A DNA stretch of 5,226 nt from Desulfobacteraceae bacterium (lineage in GTDB: Bacteria; Desulfobacterota; Desulfobacteria; Desulfobacterales; Desulfobacteraceae): NCBI GenBank assembly GCA_024225895.1, contig JAAEMC010000853.1:1-5226 (forward strand), in the 5' to 3' direction. Positions 1 through 5,100 of the stretch are shown in pieces. The position numbers and the translations under genes are program-made. The notes beneath the pieces are model-generated. The model saw only the letters and a program-made list of their open reading frames with translations, was not told where the DNA came from and did no database searches. The first letter of the stretch is position 1; every line of letters begins with the position of its first letter.

Positions 1-1
1 A

Positions 2-856
2 AAAGATATACTTTCAAGCCAAAAAGAAATTTGCCTTTCACATGCCAGATCCATAGAAGATGCGTTTGCTTTACTCGGCCAGGAGGATCTTCCGGAATTT
101 GATCTAATTTTTTTGGATTTTATACTGGGCAATGGAACTGGATTTGATTTTTTTAAGAAGGCTGCTGAAAAAAACTTGCAAATACCTGTTGTGGTTATAA
201 CCGGCCAGGGCAATGAGGTAATATCTGCAAAGCTGATACAGGCAGGCGCCAGTGACTATCTGCCCAAATCCAAGATAGGCTCCCAATCGCTTTCAAGGAT
301 TATTTCCAATGCATTGGAAAAATCTCGGCTGAAAAGAGATCTAATGCAGATGCAGGCAAGGCTGGTGGAAACTTCCACAAAGGATGATCTGACAGGGCTC
401 TTCAATCGACGTTTTTTCATGGAAACTCTGGAGAATGAAATGGAACGAGCAGAGCGGTATAATGAGAATCTATCACTGCTCATGATTGATATTGACCATT
501 TTAAAAAAGTAAATGACATCCATGGTCATCCAATTGGTGATATTGTCCTTTCCAATGTTGCCAAGGTTTTTTTATCCTGTGTCAGAAAAAGCGATTTTGT
601 TGGACGGGTAGGAGGAGAGGAGTTTGGTATCATCCTTACCCAGACCGGCAAAAAAGAGGCTCTTACAGCAGGTGAAAAAATACGAAAGGCTGTAGAGGAA
701 ACACAATTTTCAAATTTTGAATTTGATCTTAAAGTAACAATCAGTATCGGTGTTTCAATCTATGAAACTACAATGAATACGGATATATTAGTAAAAAACG
801 CAGACGACATGTTGTACCTTGCAAAACTCAATGGCCGAAATCAAGTAAGAGTTTAA
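2..856 (+). CDS. Response regulator with GGDEF diguanylate cyclase domain (5' end missing)
   Basis: This is a cytoplasmic signalling protein that should make cyclic di-GMP from two GTP when its receiver domain is phosphorylated. The frame is open from base 2, so the gene starts before the window. A TTG at 113 is not a credible start because it lies inside the receiver domain. In partial numbering, residues 1-100 are a receiver domain: the phospho-acceptor Asp39 (LIFLD, codon 116-118), Thr67 (VVVITG) and Lys89 (DYLPK) are all present, and only the first acidic strand is lost. A short charged linker follows (about 105-125). The GGDEF domain begins at DDLTGLFNRR and carries MIDIDHFKKVND and the active-site signature GGEEF (611-625). 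An RxxD inhibitory site (RKSD, 584-595) lies five residues before GGEEF, so product feedback is expected. The architecture is PleD-like with a single receiver. Its cognate kinase is not visible in the window. Confidence 0.93.
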   Translation, partial: KDILSSQKEICLSHARSIEDAFALLGQEDLPEFDLIFLDFILGNGTGFDFFKKAAEKNLQIPVVVITGQGNEVISAKLIQAGASDYLPKSKIGSQSLSRIISNALEKSRLKRDLMQMQARLVETSTKDDLTGLFNRRFFMETLENEMERAERYNENLSLLMIDIDHFKKVNDIHGHPIGDIVLSNVAKVFLSCVRKSDFVGRVGGEEFGIILTQTGKKEALTAGEKIRKAVEETQFSNFEFDLKVTISIGVSIYETTMNTDILVKNADDMLYLAKLNGRNQVRV

Positions 857-872
857 CTGTTACAATATCTCT

Positions 873-882
873 AATATCCGGG
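873..882 (+). repeat. AATATCCGGG intergenic repeat, copy 1
   Basis: This is one of three exact copies of the 10-mer AATATCCGGG in the window, all in non-coding DNA. It lies 17 bases after the stop codon of the GGDEF regulator and continues with a C, as copy 3 does. Its function is unknown. Confidence 0.5.
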
Positions 883-984
883 CAGCAGTTTTAAATAGAA
901 ATTAAATTTTAAGAATAAAATTGTCTAATATGACTATTTTGTCTGTTTATATCCCAAGCTTCCCTGCCAAATCCCTGTTCTTGG

Positions 985-994
985 AATATCCGGG
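985..994 (+). repeat. AATATCCGGG intergenic repeat, copy 2
   Basis: This is a second exact copy in the same orientation as copy 1, 112 bases downstream of it. It is followed by TTTCCGG rather than C, so the shared core is ten bases. Its function is unknown. Confidence 0.5.
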
Positions 995-1103
995 TTTCCG
1001 GTTTCAAACTGTTTATCAATTACAGCGATTGCCAAAATGATTTTTGTGAATACCCAAATGGCGCATAGCAAGCACCAAAAACCAAATACCTCATAAATTC
1101 AAA

Positions 1104-1126
1104 GACTTAAGTCAAACGACCTTAAG
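1104..1126. promoter_or_regulatory. Palindromic pair, possible operator
   Basis: GACTTAAGTC (1104-1113) is a perfect 10-base palindrome. Its core CTTAAG recurs at 1121-1126, with 15 bases between the two centres. Two CTTAAG elements can also pair with each other as a short hairpin. The site lies about 140 bases upstream of the chosen start of the small gene, where an operator could sit. No matching known regulator site is recognised, and short AT-rich palindromes arise by chance. Confidence 0.2.
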
Positions 1127-1242
1127 ATGTCTCAATTCTGTTTTAACGGAACATATTTATGGCATCAGGTATATATCATTTATTTATGCAACAAAAGGGT
1201 TTATTTTGTATAAAATTGTCTTATATTTGTTAAAAATAATAC

Positions 1243-1247
1243 AAGGA
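1243..1247 (+). promoter_or_regulatory. Ribosome binding site that favours the TTG at 1257
   Basis: AAGGA lies 9 bases before TTG 1257. An upstream in-frame TTG at 1206 has a weaker AAGGG-type site (1195-1199) with 6-base spacing. The 17 residues between the two starts are encoded by very AT-rich codons, including two consecutive ATA, and read like leader sequence. Confidence 0.5.
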
Positions 1248-1256
1248 TATAAAAAA

Positions 1257-1568
1257 TTGGAAAATAACAAAAATCAGAATAAAGAAATAGAAGACAAGTG
1301 GTACTATATTATTGTACAAAATCCAGGAACCTCAACTGAACAATTTGTGGGATTCAGTGATTCAAAAACCAATTGCAAATTCATCCCGGCATTTAAATCA
1401 AAGGATGATGCCGAAACCTGTTTTGCCCTGATGCCCAAAGATATCTTCAATGGACAATATGATGCCCAGGCGGTAATTCAAGAAGATCTTTCATCTCTAG
1501 CAAAAGAGAATGGACATGAGGTTTATCTTTTGGATGAAAAAGGGACCATACTCAATTATGTAGGATAA
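1257..1568 (+). CDS. Small hypothetical protein upstream of CooC-like ATPase
   Basis: This is a predicted soluble 103-residue protein whose family I do not recognise. After a polar Asn/Lys-rich start of about 13 residues comes a compact domain. It has a hydrophobic strand (KWYYIIVQNPG, 14-24), then FVGFSD (30-35), a strand and turn (FIPAFKSKDDAETCF, 42-56), MPKDI (59-63), a probable helix (about 75-85) and a final strand (HEVYLLDEKG, 87-96). The two cysteines (40 and 55) form no metal-binding motif. There is no signal peptide or membrane segment. The alternating strand-helix pattern with an acidic DDA turn is reminiscent of small SseB- or DUF3110-like domains, but that is only an impression. 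The start is uncertain: TTG 1257 is preferred for its spacing to AAGGA, while TTG 1206 would add 17 residues. The stop is 33 bases before the CooC-like gene on the same strand, so co-transcription and a shared role are plausible. Confidence 0.75.
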   Translation: MENNKNQNKEIEDKWYYIIVQNPGTSTEQFVGFSDSKTNCKFIPAFKSKDDAETCFALMPKDIFNGQYDAQAVIQEDLSSLAKENGHEVYLLDEKGTILNYVG

Positions 1569-1587
1569 TTTTTCATCATTCACTAAT

Positions 1588-1594
1588 TTAGGAG
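1588..1594 (+). promoter_or_regulatory. Strong ribosome binding site for a TTG start
   Basis: TTAGGAG ends 7 bases before TTG 1602. It fixes the start of the CooC-like protein, because the P-loop begins only seven residues later and a later start would cut it. Confidence 0.75.
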
Positions 1595-1601
1595 AGCCAT
1601 T

Positions 1602-2384
1602 TTGAGTTTAAAACTTGCAGTCGGCGGAAAAGGCGGTGTAGGAAAAACAACCATCACTTCTCTCATTGCCCGGACCATTGCCGCTATAAATACTGAAACA
1701 AAAGTAATTGCCATTGATGCAGATCCGGTAGCCAACCTGGCAGCAGGATTGGGTATTGATGAAACCAAACCCATCACCCCGGTATCTGAACTTTCAGATC
1801 TTATTGCAGAAAGAACCGGGGCTCAGCCCGGTACCATGGGCGGTTTTTTTACCCTCAATCCCAAGGTGGATGATATCCCGGACCGTTTTTCCATTGAAAA
1901 AGACGGGGTAAAACTTCTTGTCATGGGCACAGTCCAGCAAGGCGGCTCAGGATGCATCTGCCCGGAAAGCACGATTTTAAAAGCATTGATGAATCATCTT
2001 GTATTGGCCAGAAATGAGGTGATAGTCATGGACATGGAGGCCGGGGTCGAACATTTAGGCCGTGCGACATCAGGATCGGTTGATGCCCTGATCGTTGTCG
2101 TGAACCCCGGGAAAAGAAGCCGGGTGGCAGCAGAAAAAATCAGGAAACTCGGGTCTGACATTGGTATTAAAAATATCATTGTTCTTGGGAACCGGGTAAA
2201 ATCAGAAGAAGACAAGGCCTTGATTCAAGACAGCATGCCTGGTTATGAAATCCTTGGATTTCTTCCGGAGATGGATGAAATTGTGGCTTCAGATCGGGAA
2301 GGAAGGCGCCCCTTTGATGACATTGAAACCATCCCCCAAGAACTAAAAGAGATTACCGAAAAATTAATGGCCCTTGATGCCTAA
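1602..2384 (+). CDS. cooC: CooC/AcsF-family nickel-insertion ATPase for CO dehydrogenase/acetyl-CoA synthase
   Basis: This is a cytoplasmic P-loop ATPase of the MinD/ParA-like SIMIBI class. CooC and AcsF proteins dimerise on ATP and help insert nickel into the C-cluster of CO dehydrogenase or the A-cluster of acetyl-CoA synthase. The protein has 260 residues, close to the family's usual size. It has the deviant Walker A motif GGKGGVGKTT (8-17), with the signature lysine at 10. It also has AIDADP (37-42) and the CxC pair in GSGCICPE (Cys118, Cys120), which holds the metal at the dimer interface in CooC. The switch II region is VMDMEAGVEHLGRATSG (142-158), followed by the base-binding strand IIVLGNRV. 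The CxC pair separates it from MinD and NifH. The CODH/ACS genes themselves are not in the window. CooC and AcsF cannot be told apart from sequence reading alone. The gene lies downstream of a small protein gene and ends convergent to the dehydrogenase gene. Confidence 0.9.
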   Translation: MSLKLAVGGKGGVGKTTITSLIARTIAAINTETKVIAIDADPVANLAAGLGIDETKPITPVSELSDLIAERTGAQPGTMGGFFTLNPKVDDIPDRFSIEKDGVKLLVMGTVQQGGSGCICPESTILKALMNHLVLARNEVIVMDMEAGVEHLGRATSGSVDALIVVVNPGKRSRVAAEKIRKLGSDIGIKNIIVLGNRVKSEEDKALIQDSMPGYEILGFLPEMDEIVASDREGRRPFDDIETIPQELKEITEKLMALDA

Positions 2385-2396
2385 ATTTTATATGCT

Positions 2397-2440
2397 TTCC
2401 CCGGTTGTTTTAATACCAATGTCATACGGGGAATAATTTT
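2397..2440 (+). terminator. Probable Rho-independent terminator after cooC
   Basis: A perfect 7-bp stem, TTCCCCG (2397-2403) with CGGGGAA (2427-2433), encloses a 23-base loop and is followed by TAATTTTTATTT on the plus strand. It lies in the 55-base gap between convergent genes. The T run reaches the stop codon of the minus-strand gene. Read on the minus strand, the stem is followed by AGCATATAAAATTT, a weaker tail, so it may act mainly on cooC. The long loop lowers confidence. Confidence 0.55.
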
Positions 2441-3453
2441 TATTTATTAAGAGCAGCAAGGGTGGTATCCAGCATCCGGTTTGAATACCCCCATTCATTA
2501 TCAAACCACGCCTGAAGTTTTACCAGCCTCTTTTGACTTACCCGGGTCTGATGCTTATCAATAACTGCGGATCGGGAATCATGGTTAAAATCGCAGGAAA
2601 CGAGCTGTTCTGAAGTAACCCCTAAAATTCCTTTCAGCTCTTTTTGGGCAGCTTTGCACAATATTTCATTCACCATTTCCGCACTGGTATCCGATGTCAC
2701 ATAAAGAACAATATCCATGATGGAAACATTAATGGTGGGCACACGGATGGCAAGGGTCTCAAATTTTCCTTCCATGGATGGCAGCACCCGGCCGATGCCT
2801 TTATTCAACGATGTGCTCACCGGAATAATAGAATGAAGTGCGGATCGCGTCTTCCTTAGATCAGTGTCATAGGCGTCAATGACCGGCTGGTCATGCATGG
2901 CAGAATGGATAGTAGTGATACTGCCGCTTTCAATACCAATAGCCTTATCTATGGTATCCAGGATTGGAATCAGGCAATTGCTGGTGCAGGAGGCATTGGA
3001 AATGACATTATCCCCTCTTTTCAATAAATGGTGATTAACACCATAAACAATTGTAGCATCCATTTCATCACAGGCAGGCTGGGAAAAAATCACCTTTTTA
3101 GCACCTGACTCAATATGTGCCTCGGCAGACTGCCTGTCATTGTAAAACCCGGTACATTCAAGAATCGCATCAATTTCAAGGGCTCTCCAGGGTAATTTCG
3201 TAAGATCCTTGTTATGGAGTAACCGCACCTTGTCCTGTCCTAAGACCAATCCGTCTTCATAGGTTCCCACAGTGACTGGGAACCGCCCATGGGTAGAGTC
3301 ATATTTTGTCAGATGATAAACAGCTTCATCCCGGGCCAACTCATTTATGGCTTTTAAGGCAAACCTTTGATTAAAATATTGTGACTCGTATAAAATTCGT
3401 GCGATACACCTGCCGATCCGCCCATATCCATTAATTGCTATATTGTATTTCAT
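2440..3453 (-). CDS. epd: Erythrose-4-phosphate dehydrogenase-like protein (GAPDH superfamily)
   Basis: This is a cytoplasmic NAD-dependent aldehyde dehydrogenase of 337 residues. Epd oxidises D-erythrose 4-phosphate to 4-phosphoerythronate, the first step of DXP-dependent pyridoxal phosphate synthesis. The Rossmann motif is NGYGRIGR (8-15). The catalytic Cys156 is in SNASCTSNC and the catalytic His183 is in TTIHSAMHDQ. Several stretches match E. coli Epd, from memory, better than glycolytic GAPDH: AINELA (35-40, Glu where GAPDH has Asp), HSAMHDQPVIDAY, RVPTINVS, FNHDSRSAVID and the C-terminal DNEWGYSNRMLDTTLA. Ser158 replaces the second Thr of the usual ASCTTNC. The start ATG has GGTGAT (3462-3467) eight bases upstream. 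It follows the nucleoside transporter gene on the same strand after 120 bases, so co-transcription is possible. An automatic call of type I GAPDH would be understandable, and glycolytic activity cannot be excluded. Confidence 0.85.
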   Translation of the reverse strand: MKYNIAINGYGRIGRCIARILYESQYFNQRFALKAINELARDEAVYHLTKYDSTHGRFPVTVGTYEDGLVLGQDKVRLLHNKDLTKLPWRALEIDAILECTGFYNDRQSAEAHIESGAKKVIFSQPACDEMDATIVYGVNHHLLKRGDNVISNASCTSNCLIPILDTIDKAIGIESGSITTIHSAMHDQPVIDAYDTDLRKTRSALHSIIPVSTSLNKGIGRVLPSMEGKFETLAIRVPTINVSIMDIVLYVTSDTSAEMVNEILCKAAQKELKGILGVTSEQLVSCDFNHDSRSAVIDKHQTRVSQKRLVKLQAWFDNEWGYSNRMLDTTLAALNK

Positions 3454-3461
3454 TTTTCGTA

Positions 3462-3467
3462 ATCACC
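3462..3467 (-). promoter_or_regulatory. Ribosome binding site of the epd-like gene
   Basis: Read on the minus strand, GGTGAT lies 8 bases before the ATG at 3453. It pairs with the 5' side of the anti-Shine-Dalgarno sequence instead of the usual GGAG core. It supports the chosen start, which also places the Rossmann motif at residue 8 as in the family. Confidence 0.5.
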
Positions 3468-3539
3468 CAATAAATCAAATATCATTTTTTAAATGTTACC
3501 AATGGTTAAAATAAAACAACAGTTACAGAAATGAAAATT

Positions 3540-3566
3540 TGTATACATAACAGACTAAAATATCAA
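3540..3566 (-). promoter_or_regulatory. Weak candidate promoter before the epd-like gene
   Basis: On the minus strand TTGATA (3566-3561) and TATACA (3545-3540) resemble -35 and -10 boxes, but the 15-base spacer is shorter than the usual 17. The -10 overlaps an 8-base palindrome TGTATACA (3540-3547). If real, it would allow the dehydrogenase to be expressed apart from the transporter. The whole 3454-3573 gap is AT-rich and contains no clear terminator for the transporter gene. Confidence 0.22.
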
Positions 3567-3573
3567 TAGTTTT

Positions 3574-4881
3574 TTACGATCCAAGCAAAACACTGGATTC
3601 ATTGAAAAAGGTACCGGCAATGCAGGCGGTTAAAAGGCAGGCTAAAGTCGCCGCGATCAGTGCTCTGACCGCAACTTTTGAAACCTGTGCCGTTCGTTTG
3701 GGTGCCAGGGCGGTAACACCGCCTACAAAAATGGCCATGGACGCCACATGGGCAAACCCGCATAGAGCATAGGATGCAATAACAGCCGAACGCGGATGGA
3801 CCAGCACATCGGCATCCAGTATTTTTGCCAGATCCTGATAGGAGGCCACTTCCGTTAGGATAATTCTTTCCCCGATTATCTGGGAAATAACCGGCGCATC
3901 AGACAAGGGGATACCAATAATAAGAGTAAACGGATAAAAAAGATATCCCAAAAGCGCTTTCAATGACCAGTTTACTGTAAGATTAAACCAGACATTCAGT
4001 TTGTCCCCTGCACTGCCGATTACCATGTCCAAAAGGCCCACCAGCCCTAAAACGGCAATCAGAAGTGCTGCAACAGCAAACACCACCTTAAGGCCTGCCT
4101 GGGTTCCGTTGATTACTGCCTCAAATACATTGGAGTCTTTTTCATAATACACATCAACGACTTCTCCCAGTGTCTTGGGCTGTTCTGTTTCAGGAAAAAT
4201 AATTTTTGCCATTATCAGGGCGGCAGGAGCGGATAAAAAAGATGCAGAAATCAAATGGCCGGCAATGGTTGGAAACTGATTTTGCAAGGTAAAAACATAT
4301 AGGGCAAGAACATTGGAAGCAACGGTTGCCATGCCTGCGGTCAAAATAGTGCACAACTCCGATCGAGTCATCGTATCAATATAAGGCCTTATTGTAAAAG
4401 CAGATTCCACGCCCACAAATATATTGCTGGCTGCACAAAGGCTTTCTGCGCCGGATATTTTCATCAACTTGGTAAACACCCTTGCAAACTGTTTAATGAT
4501 AAAGGGAAGGATGCCGTAATAATAGAGAATTGCCACCAATGCGGAAAAAAATAGGATGGTAGGCAATGCCTGGAAAGCAAATATAAATCCTAAAGAGCCT
4601 TCTTGGCCTGGTTGCGCAGCCAAAGGGCCAAAAACAAAGGATGCTCCGGAAGATGCTTTGGACAATACAACAACGGCAAAATCATTGATTACCTTAAATA
4701 ATTTAATCCCTGTTGGAACCACAAAAATAAAAAGGGCAAAAAGCATCTGCAGGCCAACACCCCAAAGCACAAGATGCCAGTTCATCCGTCCCCCACTTTT
4801 AAAAACAAACTTAGATATCAGCCAAGCAATGGCCAAAAGGATAAAAATGCCGGAAAAACTTACCAGATTATAGACTTCCAT
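3574..4881 (-). CDS. Concentrative nucleoside transporter (CNT/NupC family), divergent substrate site
   Basis: This is an inner-membrane protein of 435 residues that should import a nucleoside-like solute driven by Na+ or H+. The order of segments fits CNT proteins: N-terminal helices (about 7-25, 36-57), an amphipathic stretch with the gate motif (about 98-123, including FAFQALPTILFFSAL), the HP1/TM4 motif, TM helices near 180-197 and 205-228, then 265-288, 303-325, the HP2/TM7 motif, and GFAHVAS plus a last helix (about 405-424). NIFVGVESAFTIRPY (153-167) keeps the Asn and Val that bind sodium in Vibrio CNT, but has GVES where the canonical family has GQTE. GERIILTEVASY (337-348) keeps the ribose-binding Glu344. 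GFAHVAS (375-381) has His378 for the usual Asn. Family membership is firm but the substrate is not. The ATG has GGGAG six bases upstream. The epd-like gene follows on the same strand. Confidence 0.88.
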   Translation of the reverse strand: MEVYNLVSFSGIFILLAIAWLISKFVFKSGGRMNWHLVLWGVGLQMLFALFIFVVPTGIKLFKVINDFAVVVLSKASSGASFVFGPLAAQPGQEGSLGFIFAFQALPTILFFSALVAILYYYGILPFIIKQFARVFTKLMKISGAESLCAASNIFVGVESAFTIRPYIDTMTRSELCTILTAGMATVASNVLALYVFTLQNQFPTIAGHLISASFLSAPAALIMAKIIFPETEQPKTLGEVVDVYYEKDSNVFEAVINGTQAGLKVVFAVAALLIAVLGLVGLLDMVIGSAGDKLNVWFNLTVNWSLKALLGYLFYPFTLIIGIPLSDAPVISQIIGERIILTEVASYQDLAKILDADVLVHPRSAVIASYALCGFAHVASMAIFVGGVTALAPKRTAQVSKVAVRALIAATLACLLTACIAGTFFNESSVLLGS

Positions 4882-4887
4882 TTTTTG

Positions 4888-4892
4888 CTCCC
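4888..4892 (-). promoter_or_regulatory. Ribosome binding site of the transporter gene
   Basis: Read on the minus strand, GGGAG stands 6 bases before the ATG at 4881. It supports that start, which leaves a short N-terminus before the first membrane helix as usual for CNT proteins. Confidence 0.6.
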
Positions 4893-4900
4893 TGAATTTT

Positions 4901-4920
4901 TTCCTTTAAACCAAAAGGAA
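4901..4920 (-). promoter_or_regulatory. Leader hairpin next to the transporter ribosome binding site
   Basis: TTCCTTT (4901-4907) and AAAGGAA (4914-4920) form a perfect 7-bp stem around a 6-base loop. On the transporter mRNA it would lie eight bases upstream of GGGAG. The 3' arm in the mRNA, AAAGGAA, itself resembles a Shine-Dalgarno sequence. On the plus strand the stem is followed by TATTTTT, so a weak terminator for leftward-facing antisense reading is an alternative. With only two G-C pairs the stem is not strong. Confidence 0.3.
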
Positions 4921-5032
4921 TATTTTTCGCAAATTATGATTTTGATTATTTTCAATTATCGTTTTATTCAAACTGAATGGATAAATCAATACAAGGCATG
5001 GGAAAGATGGATGGAATTGAATTTCTTGTTAG

Positions 5033-5042
5033 CCCGGATATT
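5033..5042 (-). repeat. AATATCCGGG intergenic repeat, copy 3 (inverted)
   Basis: The plus strand reads CCCGGATATT here, so the 10-mer is on the minus strand, 58 bases past the stop codon of the kinase gene. As in copy 1 the next base is C, giving an 11-base match. Its function is unknown. Confidence 0.5.
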
Positions 5043-5100
5043 TGATTGTAATTATTAATTTGACCCAATCCTAATAAACGGGTTGTTGCTTTACCTATCC

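Larger units (their letters stand above)
857..1256. other. Intergenic region with repeats and palindrome, no convincing gene
   Basis: This 400-base AT-rich spacer separates the GGDEF regulator from the small CooC-linked gene. It holds two direct copies of AATATCCGGG (873-882, 985-994). It also has an AT-only hairpin with arms AATTTTA (905-911) and TAAAATT (916-922) around a 4-base loop, and a perfect palindrome GACTTAAGTC (1104-1113) with a second CTTAAG at 1121-1126. The hairpin has no G-C pairs and no clean T run, so it is a poor terminator. I found no promoter with good -35 and -10 boxes, although one is expected before the small gene. A 45-codon reading frame on the minus strand (1071-934) is listed as a finding, not as a gene. 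Confidence 0.6.
4882..5100. other. Intergenic region between the kinase and transporter genes
   Basis: This 219-base AT-rich spacer lies upstream of the transporter gene and downstream of the kinase gene, both on the minus strand. It holds the transporter's ribosome binding site (4888-4892), a perfect 7-bp hairpin (4901-4920) and an inverted copy of AATATCCGGG (5033-5042). A CATAAT on the minus strand (4938-4933) could be a -10 box for the transporter, but no good -35 stands at the right distance. I saw no clear terminator after the kinase gene; the ACCC/GGGT arms found there pair only over four bases. Short open frames across it are extensions of antisense frames and do not look coding. Confidence 0.5.

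Noticed and set aside
113..130. TTG at 113 as the start of the GGDEF regulator
   Set aside because: The codon is just before the phospho-acceptor Asp, and the frame is open to base 2 with receiver-like sequence, so the gene is truncated by the window edge.
905..922. AT-only hairpin AATTTTA/TAAAATT as terminator of the GGDEF gene
   Set aside because: There are no G-C pairs and no following T run, so it would be too weak; kept only as a note in the spacer entry.
1158..1192. TGGCAT with downstream TGCAA as a sigma-54 promoter before the small gene
   Set aside because: The spacing between the GG and GC elements is far longer than sigma-54 promoters allow.
4556..5058. Plus-strand open frames over and beyond the 5' end of the transporter gene
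   Set aside because: They are antisense to a clear transporter gene, have no domain-like sequence, and the extension into the spacer lacks a ribosome binding site.
5060..5095. Terminator after the kinase gene (AACCC ... GGGT arms)
   Set aside because: Only four base pairs form and no T run follows on the minus strand.
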